This document shows, one piece after another, positions 24,281-33,200 of a stretch of 37,048 bases of DNA. Each line of letters starts with the position of its first letter. Position 1 is the stretch's first letter. Origin of the DNA: an uncultured Fenollaria sp. (GTDB lineage Bacteria > Bacillota > Clostridia > Tissierellales > Peptoniphilaceae). The position numbers and the translations under genes are program-made. The notes under the pieces are model-generated. The model was not told the origin of the DNA. It ran no database searches and saw only the letters and a program-made list of their open reading frames with translations. The stretch lies in assembly GCF_934202865.1 (NCBI RefSeq), contig NZ_CAKPYL010000008.1, positions 1 to 37,048 of the forward strand, given 5' to 3'.

Positions 24281-25168
24281 TTGGCAAAATTTATTAAAAA
24301 GAAATTAACAAAAGAAGAGATCACAAAGATGGTCAGAGAGTACATATTAATTTTATTTGGTACCTTCATCGTAGCAGCAGGGATGTTTTTCTTTTTCAAC
24401 CCAGCTCATCTATCTGTTGGTGGAGCGAATGGTCTTGCTGTAGTTCTTAATCACTACTTAGAGATTGGTGTAGGTAACTGGATGTATATTATCAACATAG
24501 GACTATTTATACTAGCGTTTTTAACTATCGGCTCGCAATTTGGTGTTAAAACCATCATTGCATCGCTACTTACATCAGGCTTCTTCGATTTATTAGAAAA
24601 GCTAATGCCAAACTTCCAACCATTGACAGGAGATACCTTTGTTGAGCTATTCTTCGGTGTTTTTGTAACAGCACTTGGTATGGCGATAGTATTTAATCAA
24701 GGCGCGTCAACTGGTGGTACTGACATCATCGCGAAGATACTTAATAAGTTTATCGGCATCGACCTAGGTAAGGGCGTACTTATTTCAGACGTAGTAATCA
24801 CGCTACTTGCTGGTAATGCCTTTGGCGCAAGGATCGGTATTTACTCATTATTCGGTGTTATCGTTAACGGTTTCCTTATAGACTTCGTTATCGAGGGCAT
24901 GAATATGAATAAAGAGGTCAAGATCATTGCTGAAGATACTAAACCTATCGAAGAATTCATCATCAAAGAGCTTGACAGAGGCGCAACCATTTACAAAGCT
25001 TATGGCATGTACACTAAAGAGCCACGCGACATCATCATGGTTCTTCTTGACAGAAAAGACTTTTTAAAGCTTAAGAACTTCTTGAGAGATCTTGATCAAA
25101 AGACTTTCATTTCAGTTTCGAACGCATCAGAAGTCTTGGGTTATGGTTTTAAAAATTTAAAAGACTGA
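24281..25168 (+). CDS. YitT family membrane protein (DUF161 and DUF2179 domains)
   Basis: 295 residues from a TTG start. Five to six hydrophobic helices (residues about 20-210: ILILFGTFIVAAGMFFF, SVGGANGLAVVLNHYL, GASTGGTDIIAKILNK) form the YitT membrane part. A C-terminal soluble domain of about 85 residues (KEVKIIAEDTKPIEEFIIK, RGATIYKAYGMYTKEPRDI) is DUF2179. The function of the family is unknown. The open frame reaches ATG 24257, but the GAAGGGGG site at 24264-24271 lies after that ATG and about 9 nt before TTG 24281 (MAKFIKKKL), so TTG is chosen. It has its own promoter and terminator. Confidence 0.88.
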   Translation: MAKFIKKKLTKEEITKMVREYILILFGTFIVAAGMFFFFNPAHLSVGGANGLAVVLNHYLEIGVGNWMYIINIGLFILAFLTIGSQFGVKTIIASLLTSGFFDLLEKLMPNFQPLTGDTFVELFFGVFVTALGMAIVFNQGASTGGTDIIAKILNKFIGIDLGKGVLISDVVITLLAGNAFGARIGIYSLFGVIVNGFLIDFVIEGMNMNKEVKIIAEDTKPIEEFIIKELDRGATIYKAYGMYTKEPRDIIMVLLDRKDFLKLKNFLRDLDQKTFISVSNASEVLGYGFKNLKD

Positions 25169-25176
25169 TATATGAG

Positions 25177-25205
25177 AAAAGCTTTCCACTTAGGAGAGCT
25201 TTTTG
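25177..25205 (+). terminator. terminator after the yitT-family gene
   Basis: 11-bp stem AAAAGCTTTCC / GGAGAGCTTTT (one G-U), 5-nt loop, then further T residues. Confidence 0.84.
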
Positions 25206-25230
25206 TTTTTTCAGAAAAAATATTACATAC

Positions 25231-25259
25231 TTTACAATTTCTTAACAAAGAAGTATTAG
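25231..25259 (+). promoter_or_regulatory. possible promoter of ppx-ppk
   Basis: TTTACA (25231-25236), 17-nt spacer, TATTAG (25254-25259). Moderate match; lies 23 nt before the ppx ATG. Confidence 0.45.
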
Positions 25260-25282
25260 AATGATTATTATAAGGAGAAAAA

Positions 25283-26167
25283 ATGAAATACGCACTAATT
25301 GATATAGGCAGTAACTCGATACGCCTAAACGTTTATAACAAGGACAATATACAAAAGGAAGTCTTCTCGAAGAAGTACATGGCAGGTCTTGCTGGGCTAG
25401 TCGAGGACGGCAAGCTTAGCGACAAAGGCATCAAAAAGCTGATGAAGGTCTTATCCGCGCAAAAGATGCTGCTTGATTACCTACCGATTGACGAGATATA
25501 TGTCTTTGCCTCGGCCTCGCTTCGTAACGTGGACAATGGCAAGGATATAGTGAAGAAAGTTAAGAAAGAGCTTGATCTAAACATTGATTTGATATCAGAA
25601 GACGATGAGGCTTTCTATGGAGCTGAAGGCATGAAGATGGCATACGACTTCGATGATTACTACACCATAGACATAGGAGGGGGCTCGACAGAGCTTTGCT
25701 ATCTAAAGAATAAAGAGATCAAGGACAAGGCATTTTTAAAGGCAGGATCCTTATCCTTATTCCGTGACTACGTTGAAAACACTATACCTAGCGTTAGAGA
25801 ATACGATGAGATGATAAACGTCATAGACAAGATGCTGGCTGAAAATGTTTCCACATACAAATGCACAAAGCTGGTCGCTTCAGGAGGAACGGCGAGAGCA
25901 CTTGGCAATATCTTCGAAGAGCTCGATAATGACGACGATAAAGAATATACTATTGACGATGTAAAAAATTATATCTATGAGATGATAGATAAGAACAAAA
26001 AAATTATTCGCACGACTGTTATGGTTGTGCCTGAAAGACTTCACAGCATAGTGCCAGGGGCCATCATGCTATATAGACTCTTAAAGTACCTCGGCATAGA
26101 AAAGGTCAACGTCTCAAAACTTGGCGTGCGTGAAGGTTATTTAAAGGATAAGATAATTAAGGAGTGA
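25283..26167 (+). CDS. ppx: exopolyphosphatase / guanosine pentaphosphatase (Ppx/GppA family)
   Basis: 294 residues, a short Ppx/GppA protein lacking the C-terminal HD-like domain of the E. coli enzymes. The actin-like ATPase-fold phosphate loops are visible: DIGSNSIRLNVY near residues 7-18, FASASLRN, and TIDIGGGSTELCYL; GGTARALG is the third. It should remove terminal phosphates from polyphosphate, or act on pppGpp. AAGGAG precedes the ATG. The ppk gene starts 4 nt after the stop, so the making and breaking enzymes of polyphosphate are co-expressed. Confidence 0.88.
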   Translation: MKYALIDIGSNSIRLNVYNKDNIQKEVFSKKYMAGLAGLVEDGKLSDKGIKKLMKVLSAQKMLLDYLPIDEIYVFASASLRNVDNGKDIVKKVKKELDLNIDLISEDDEAFYGAEGMKMAYDFDDYYTIDIGGGSTELCYLKNKEIKDKAFLKAGSLSLFRDYVENTIPSVREYDEMINVIDKMLAENVSTYKCTKLVASGGTARALGNIFEELDNDDDKEYTIDDVKNYIYEMIDKNKKIIRTTVMVVPERLHSIVPGAIMLYRLLKYLGIEKVNVSKLGVREGYLKDKIIKE

Positions 26168-26171
26168 AGCA

Positions 26172-28298
26172 ATGGAAGAGTTCATGCAAAACCGCGAGTT
26201 GAGCTGGCTAAAATTTAATCAAAGGGTGCTTGAAGAGGCGAGCGACGAGAGCGTGCCGCCACTTGAGAGATTCAAGTTCATATCGATATTCACATCGAAC
26301 TTGGATGAATTTTTCATGGTTAGAGTTGGATCCCTTTTTGATATGATGAAGTCCAAAAAAGAGTTCATCGACAAAAAGTCTGGCATGACAGCTAAGGAGC
26401 AGCTCGATGCTATCTACAAGACTATGCCATACTACTACGAGATGAGGGACAAGGTCTACAAGGACGTCATCAAAGAGCTAGAGAAGTACAATATGCACAA
26501 TAAGAACATGAAGTCCTTAAACGAAGAGGAGCTAAGCTATGTCAAAAACTTTTACCTTAGCAAGATTGAGCCACTAATCTCCGCGCAAATAGTTGACGCA
26601 GCGCATCCACTTCCATTCTTAGAGAATAAAAAGCTATATATAGTTACTGAGATGTGGGACGCTGACGGCAATATTGCCCATGGACTTGTAGCCATCTCAG
26701 ATATATTCGAGCGCTACTTATCACTTCCAGGCGATGAATTTAATTACATCAGAGTCGAAAAAGTGATTGAGCACTACGTTCCAACCATGTTCCCAGGCTA
26801 TACAATCAAGGAGCAATCACTAGTTGCGGTCACAAGAAATTTTGATTTCGAGACAAATACCGATATCGAAGAAGAGATTGCCGACTACAAAGACTTTATG
26901 AAGAAAGTCATCAAGAAGAGGACGCGTCAAGAGGTCCTTCGCCTTGAAATTTCAAACACAAAGTCAAAGAGCATCACTGATTTTCTCAAAGAAGAGCTAG
27001 CTATTACGGATGAGATGATACTCGTGACAAAGAGCCCCATCAATATGAAGTATGTTTATGGTCTTGAGGACATCATTCCAAGCTCCGTCATCAAAAAAGT
27101 TTCTTACGAGGACTTTAGCCCATTTAAAAAATATTCCTTAGAGCGCGGCTCTATCATGAGACGCATCGAAGAGAAGGATCTTTTACTAAGCTATCCTTAT
27201 GACGATATCGACACTTTCCTTGACTTGATTAAGGAAGCGGCTGAGAGCGACAAGACCATATCCATAAAGATAACTATATATAGGCTTGCCAAGCACTCGA
27301 AGCTTGTCGAATACCTAAAGAAAGCCTGTGACAATGGCATAGAAGTCACTGCGCTTATGGAGCTTAAGGCGCGTTTTGACGAAGTGAACAACATCAATTA
27401 TTCAGAAGAATTGTTTAAGGCGGGCTGCAATATAATGTACGGCTTTGAAGAGTACAAGACGCACTCAAAGCTTTGCCTAATCACATACAAGGACGATAGA
27501 GAGAATATCAAGCACATCACGCAAATAGGTACCGGTAACTACAATGAAAACACATCGAAGATTTACACTGACTTTTCATTAATGACGGCTAATGAAGAGA
27601 TAGGTCTCGATGCAAACGACTTCTTCAAGAACATGTCGCTTGCTAAGCTCAATGGCAAGTACCTACACCTACTTCAATCGCCATCGACACTTAAGGCGAG
27701 ACTACTTAAGGAGATGGATAAGGAGATAGCTAAGGGCAAGGACGGCTACATTAGATGCAAGATGAACTCATTAACCGATTACGAGTTTTTGGAAAAATTT
27801 TCCGAAGCCTCACAAAATTCTGTCACAGTCGACTTGATTATACGCGGCATATGCTGCATAGTACCTAATGTAACGGGCTTTACTGAAAACGTTCACGTCT
27901 CGTCAATAGTCGGACGCTTCTTAGAGCATCCGAGGGTCTACCAATTTGGCAAAGGAAACGATATGAGGATATATATTTCAAGCGCAGACCTTATGACTAG
28001 AAACACAGAGAAGAGAGTCGAGATAGCCTGTCCAGTCTATGACGAAGAGGCAAGAGCAAGGCTTGTAAGCTACTTAGATATACAGCTTAAGGACAATATT
28101 AAAAGAAGGATACTTGTTAACTCGGGTGATTATATCAAGCCAGAGGTACAAAGCGAAGCGCTTATCGCTCAAGATTATTTCATGCATAAAGCAAATGAAA
28201 AGAGAGAAAAGTTTTACGAAGAGCTTGAGAGAGCTAAATCGGACGAAGCGCCTAAAGAAAACTTCTTTACTAAGATTAAAAAGATATTTACAAAGTAA
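26172..28298 (+). CDS. ppk: polyphosphate kinase 1
   Basis: 708 residues, normal for PPK1. It builds polyphosphate from ATP. N-terminal NRELSWLKFNQRVLEEA and SNLDEFFMVRVG are the family start; KITIYRLAKHSKLVEYL and YKTHSKLCLI carry the active centre, with His431 the likely phosphorylated residue (E. coli His435). IGTGNYNENTSKIYTDFSLMT and IVGRFLEHPRVYQFG are further conserved blocks. GGAGTG precedes the ATG. Together with ppx, and a Phn-type importer about 2 kb upstream, it suggests phosphorus storage. A terminator follows. Confidence 0.95.
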   Translation: MEEFMQNRELSWLKFNQRVLEEASDESVPPLERFKFISIFTSNLDEFFMVRVGSLFDMMKSKKEFIDKKSGMTAKEQLDAIYKTMPYYYEMRDKVYKDVIKELEKYNMHNKNMKSLNEEELSYVKNFYLSKIEPLISAQIVDAAHPLPFLENKKLYIVTEMWDADGNIAHGLVAISDIFERYLSLPGDEFNYIRVEKVIEHYVPTMFPGYTIKEQSLVAVTRNFDFETNTDIEEEIADYKDFMKKVIKKRTRQEVLRLEISNTKSKSITDFLKEELAITDEMILVTKSPINMKYVYGLEDIIPSSVIKKVSYEDFSPFKKYSLERGSIMRRIEEKDLLLSYPYDDIDTFLDLIKEAAESDKTISIKITIYRLAKHSKLVEYLKKACDNGIEVTALMELKARFDEVNNINYSEELFKAGCNIMYGFEEYKTHSKLCLITYKDDRENIKHITQIGTGNYNENTSKIYTDFSLMTANEEIGLDANDFFKNMSLAKLNGKYLHLLQSPSTLKARLLKEMDKEIAKGKDGYIRCKMNSLTDYEFLEKFSEASQNSVTVDLIIRGICCIVPNVTGFTENVHVSSIVGRFLEHPRVYQFGKGNDMRIYISSADLMTRNTEKRVEIACPVYDEEARARLVSYLDIQLKDNIKRRILVNSGDYIKPEVQSEALIAQDYFMHKANEKREKFYEELERAKSDEAPKENFFTKIKKIFTK

Positions 28299-28310
28299 TA
28301 TTTATTATTT

Positions 28311-28336
28311 GAGCCTTTCATATGAGAGGCTCTTTT
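28311..28336 (+). terminator. terminator of ppx-ppk
   Basis: GAGCCT...AGGCTC stem extended by TCA/TGA inside, followed by TTTT. Confidence 0.8.
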
Positions 28337-28357
28337 ATTTTGCCAAACTCATAGTGA

Positions 28358-28386
28358 TTGAAAAATGATTTCAGCTGTGATATAAT
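28358..28386 (+). promoter_or_regulatory. promoter of the class V aminotransferase gene
   Basis: TTGAAA (28358-28363), 17-nt spacer ending TGTGA, TATAAT (28381-28386). Nearly the same sequence as the pur promoter at 5523-5551. Confidence 0.75.
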
Positions 28387-28404
28387 TAGAAAAGAGGTGA
28401 TTAT

Positions 28405-29574
28405 ATGCATTATTTTGACAACGCATCAACAACATTCCCAAAGCCAGAGAGCGTATATAAAAAATTTGATGAAGCATTTAGAGAATATGGTGCCAATCCC
28501 GGAAGGAGCGGTCACAAGCTAGCTCTTAGAGCCATGGAAGAGATTATGAAGACGAGACTAAGCCTAGCCAAGCTATTTAACATAGACAATCCACTTAATC
28601 TAAGCTTTCACATGAACACGACATACGCGCTAAACACAGCTATCAAGGGCACGCTTAAGAAGGGAGATCATGTAATCACAACATCTATGGAGCACAATTC
28701 AGTTCTAAGACCACTATTTACACTTAAGGAAATGGGTGTCATAGAGCTAACAGTTGTTCAAGCAGAAAAAACTGGAGAGCTAGGCAAAGATAAGATAGTC
28801 TCAGCTATCAAGGACAATACTAGGATGCTTGTCATGACGCACTCATCAAACCTATTAGGAACAGTTGAGGACATAGATGAAATTTCAAAAGCGGTTAAAG
28901 CCATTAATAAAGATATAATCATACTTATAGACGCAGCTCAATCAGCAGGTATCGTAGACATAGACCTAAAGAAGCTTGATATAGACATGCTAGCAACGGC
29001 TGGCCACAAATCCTTATTCGGCCCACAAGGCACTGGCGTTTTATATACAAGAGAGCCAGAGCTAGTAATGCACACATTTGAGGGCGGAACAGGCTCTAGA
29101 TCAAATGAAGTCTATCAGCCAATGGATATGCCAGACAAATTAGAGCCGGGTACACCAAACGGCCATGGCATCATAGCCTTAGGAGCAGGCGTTGAATTTA
29201 TTCTAGATGAAGGTATTGACAATATCAGGAAGCACGAAGAAGCTTTAACAAAGACCTTTATTGATGGGCTTAAGACCATTGACGGAGTTGAAATATACGG
29301 ACTACTTGATGAGACGAGAAAGACGCCAGTCGTTTCAATGAACATGGATGGCATCGACTCATCCATACTAAGCTATGTCCTTGACGATGAATACGACATA
29401 CAAACGCGTCCAGGTCTTCATTGCGCGCCACTTGCGCACGAGACCATTGGCACGATAAAAAAAGGTGCAGTAAGATTTAGTTTTTCTTACTTTAATAAAG
29501 AAGACGAAATCATCTACGCTATTGATACATTAAAAAAGATTAAAAAAGAGGCGGACGATGGAAAATATCAATAA
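28405..29574 (+). CDS. class V aminotransferase, cysteine desulfurase / selenocysteine lyase-like
   Basis: 389 residues, PLP-dependent. YFDNASTTFPKPESV starts the fold; the pyridoxal Lys is K202 in TAGHKSLFGPQGTG; the putative catalytic Cys is C340 in RPGLHCAPLAHETIG. The pattern fits the subgroup of cysteine desulfurase-like proteins often annotated as 'EF2568-type', some of which sit in selenium-dependent hydroxylase clusters. It should release sulfur (or selenium) from cysteine (or selenocysteine) for cofactors. No iscU, sufBCD or thiI lies next to it. GAGGTGAT precedes the ATG. It overlaps the DUF4446 gene by 17 nt. Confidence 0.87.
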   Translation: MHYFDNASTTFPKPESVYKKFDEAFREYGANPGRSGHKLALRAMEEIMKTRLSLAKLFNIDNPLNLSFHMNTTYALNTAIKGTLKKGDHVITTSMEHNSVLRPLFTLKEMGVIELTVVQAEKTGELGKDKIVSAIKDNTRMLVMTHSSNLLGTVEDIDEISKAVKAINKDIIILIDAAQSAGIVDIDLKKLDIDMLATAGHKSLFGPQGTGVLYTREPELVMHTFEGGTGSRSNEVYQPMDMPDKLEPGTPNGHGIIALGAGVEFILDEGIDNIRKHEEALTKTFIDGLKTIDGVEIYGLLDETRKTPVVSMNMDGIDSSILSYVLDDEYDIQTRPGLHCAPLAHETIGTIKKGAVRFSFSYFNKEDEIIYAIDTLKKIKKEADDGKYQ

Positions 29575-30058
29575 ATTCATAATTGACAATGCATTTATCA
29601 TAATTATGGGCTTGGCTGTCATCTCAATCGCAGCCATAGTCCTAATCGTCATGCAGATGATGAAGCAGAAGAAGCTTAAAGAAAGACTTGACGCTTTCAC
29701 ACAAGGCATGGACGGCATCAGCGTTGAAAAGCTCTTAGCTACCTTTGGTAAGGACATCAAAGACATCCATAGAGACATGATACTTAATGAAGACAGGTTC
29801 AATAGGCTTGAGACAAATTTAAGTTTTTGCGTACAAAAGCTCGGCTACGTTAAGTACAACGCATTTCAAGACAGCGCTTCAGAGCTAAGCTTCTCGATCT
29901 GCCTTTTGGATAAATTCAATAACGGCGTTTTGCTTTCAGTTATACACGGAAGAGAGCAAAGCGTTAGCTATGGCAAAATGATTAAAAACGGAGAGAGCCA
30001 GGCGCCTCTTTCAGAAGAAGAGCAAAGCGCAGTAGAAAAAGCAATACGCGGTATGTAA
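29558..30058 (+). CDS. DUF4446 family membrane-anchored protein
   Basis: 166 residues: one N-terminal transmembrane helix (about 13-33, FIIIMGLAVISIAAIVLIVM), a charged helical linker, then the conserved domain with NEDRFNRLETNLSFCVQKLG and KYNAFQDSASELSFSICLLD followed by NNGVLLSVIHGREQS. This matches DUF4446, of unknown function and common in Firmicutes, often near chromosome-partition or cell-wall genes. The start overlaps the aminotransferase end by 17 nt, with AGAGGCGG inside that gene as ribosome binding site. Terminator follows. Confidence 0.82.
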   Translation: MENINKFIIDNAFIIIMGLAVISIAAIVLIVMQMMKQKKLKERLDAFTQGMDGISVEKLLATFGKDIKDIHRDMILNEDRFNRLETNLSFCVQKLGYVKYNAFQDSASELSFSICLLDKFNNGVLLSVIHGREQSVSYGKMIKNGESQAPLSEEEQSAVEKAIRGM

Positions 30059-30085
30059 TATGTGTATGTAAATATGTATTTATAG

Positions 30086-30113
30086 TAGACTTGTTTAGGC
30101 AAGTCTATTTTTT
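30086..30113 (+). terminator. terminator after the DUF4446 gene
   Basis: TAGACTTG / CAAGTCTA stem with TTTAGG loop and T6 run. Confidence 0.88.
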
Positions 30114-30188
30114 GTGCACGAAATGTATTGATATGCTTTATTAAAGCCTGATAAAAAAAGATATTTTCTTCATAATTAATAATTGTAA

Positions 30189-30217
30189 TTGAAAAACATA
30201 TCTATATATAGTATAAT
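30189..30217 (+). promoter_or_regulatory. promoter of the surface protease gene
   Basis: TTGAAA (30189-30194), 17-nt spacer, TATAAT (30212-30217). The -10 lies 43 nt before the TTG start codon. Confidence 0.75.
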
Positions 30218-30260
30218 ATAATCAAATATCAAAATTATTATATACAAGGAGGGGTATATT

Positions 30261-33200
30261 TTGAAAAGTATGAACAAAAGAATCACAGCTTTAGTGCTAA
30301 CATTTTTAATGACAATAGGTCTTTTTACACCGGTTGCTACATTAAATGCACAAGCTAGTGAGATGGGGGGGGTAGCACGTTATAGCAGACCAGCTGAGCT
30401 AGAAAATGCTACCGACGTCAAGGCTCTCGATGAGATTACTGACAAAGAAGAAGAAAGAAGTTTTATCTTCGTTACAGATGAAAGCTCTAAGGTAGCTGAA
30501 AAGTTAAACGAAGCACATGAAGCTTTAAATGCAAGTGAGATTGCACAAAAAGGTAATGAATACCTTATGAATGCTGGCTTTAATGATGCAATAAGCAGCG
30601 CTTTAGGCAATCTTAATTACAATTTAGAAGTAAAGGACAAGATTAAAGACTTACTAGGCAAACAAAAAGGCGGCTTGATGGAAACTTTATCTTCAATATT
30701 TAATGGAAGCGCTAGAGAAGAATACGATGACAGCGACGACAGAGAATTTAACATTGTATTCAGCGGTTTCACAATGAAGATGACTACAGAAGAAGCTTTA
30801 ATGGTAAGAGAAAATATTCCTGAAGTTAAGCAAATATTTGTAGATTACAAATACAATCGTCCAGATGAAAAAATTAACATGTATAACTCGAGTAAGATGG
30901 TTAACGCTCCTGAAGCTTGGGACCTTGGATACAAGGGAGAAGGCAGAGTAGTAGCTGTTATTGACTCCGGTGCAGATATCACTCACCCAGCTATGAGACT
31001 TACAAATCCTGATAAAGCCAGATATGATGAAGAAACTATAAATAATTTAATCAGTGAACATTTATTAAAAGGACAATATCTAAACGCCAAATTCCCATAT
31101 GGTTATAACTTTATGGACCACAATATGAACCTTAAGGATACAAACGTAGACACAGGCATGCACGGTATGCACGTATCAGGTACGGTCGGTGCGAATGCCG
31201 ATGAAGAAGAAGCAAAGGCAAACAGCGGTTTAAAAATCAGAGGTATTGCACCGGAAGCACAAATCTTAGTTATGAGAGTTTTCGGACAAGACGTTGCAAC
31301 AACAAATACTTCAGCCTACATCGAAGCTATTGAAGAAAGTATCATACTTGGTGCTGACTCTATGAACATGAGTTTGGGCTCAATGTCCGGTTCTGAACAA
31401 GGCATAGACCTCGGTATGGACCTTGCGCTTCAAAATGCAAAAAAAGCCGGTTCAATCGTAGCTATTGCAGGTGGTAACGATTTCTACACAACATGGGGCA
31501 ACGACAACCCACGTGCAACAAATCCTGACTGGGGAGTTATGGGTACACCAGGTGTAGCGGAAAGCGCATTTACAGTTGCTAACTATAACAATAACAGCAT
31601 GGTAACAGATGCTTCTGTTATATTTATAGATAACAATGACACAAAAGTAGAAGTTGTAGCAAAAGCTATGGATACTATTGCAGATGCAGATTTTTCTAAT
31701 TTCGAATCAAATAAAGAGTATGAAATAATTGATGTGGGATATGGAAACAAACAATCTGAATATGATGATAAAAATGTTAGTGGCAATATCGTACTAGCAT
31801 CAAGAGGAAAGGATCCGGCAGATGCAAACGACAATAGTTATTCTGCTAATTTCTCTGCTAAAATAGCGTTAGCTCAGAAGAATGGAGCTGCGGCATTCTT
31901 ACTAGGAAACAACGAAGCTGATAAACCAGATTACTTTATAATTATGCAAACTCAAACTAAAGGTTTAATTCCAGGATATTCTGTAACATATAGAAACTAT
32001 AAGTTAATCCAAAAAAGCATTGCAGATGCAAAAGCGGCTGGAAAAATACCTATGATAAAAATCAATACTGAAAAGCACGAGATGGCAAATCCTGGTCAAT
32101 ACAAGATGAACGAATCAACAAGCTGGGGTCCAAACCCAAGCCTAAGACTAAAACCAGAGATAACTGCTCCCGGCGGAGAAATTTACTCAACAGTTAATGA
32201 CGGTAAATACGAAAGCATGACAGGTACATCCATGGCAACACCTCATGTTGCCGGTGGTATCGCACTAGTAAATCAATTTTTACAAGAAAAGAGATTTAAA
32301 ATCGAAGGTGCAGAAAAGCATCAATTCATCAAGAATTTAATGATGGCAACAGCGACACCTATTCTTTATGAAAACGTAAATGGTTTCTATAACTCACCAA
32401 GAGTTCAAGGTGCGGGTCTTATGAACCTAGAAGCTGCAGTTAACCCATATCTTGTTACACTAACAGATGCTAGCAGCAAGATGAGTAACGGCAAAGCAGT
32501 TGTTGAATTCGGTTCAATAAAAAATGAAAAATTAGATTTTAATTTAAAATTAAAGAACTATTCGGATAAACCAGCTACTTATAAAGTTCATGGTATTGCT
32601 CAAACTGACCAAGTTAAAGACGGCAAAATTACATTTGAGCCAGCAAAACTTGGAGAAGAAGATTTTGCTGAAATTACAGTAAATGCTAATAGCGAAGCTA
32701 ATTTCACAGGTACAATTAACCTTACTGGAAAATTAGAAAAGGCTAAACAAGATCAAGCTAATGGTTTCTTTATAGATGGATTCATCTTCTTTGAAAGCAA
32801 GGCAAATGCAGAAGGAGCAAAAGAATTTGCTGATTTGTCAGTACCATACTTAGCATTCTATGGCGATTGGGAAAAACTTCCTATCATTGATGTATTTGCT
32901 GACGATATAGTTTTTGAAGAGACACCTTCAGGCAAAAATTGGGTAAATAACATACCATTCTGGTACCAAGGAACTGATTATAATGATTTCCCTGGAAAAT
33001 ACATTGATCAATGGAATTTCACACACTTCTACTCAAAATGGCATGATGGCGGAAGAATGATTCAAGGCTACCAAGCTTGGTCAGATAAATACCTAGGTGA
33101 ATTTGCAATAAGCCCTAACGGAGACTCGGATAAAGACGAAATGAGTTTCCACGGAGTATTTTTAAGAAATGCAGATAACTTAAAATTTGAATTTATCAAT

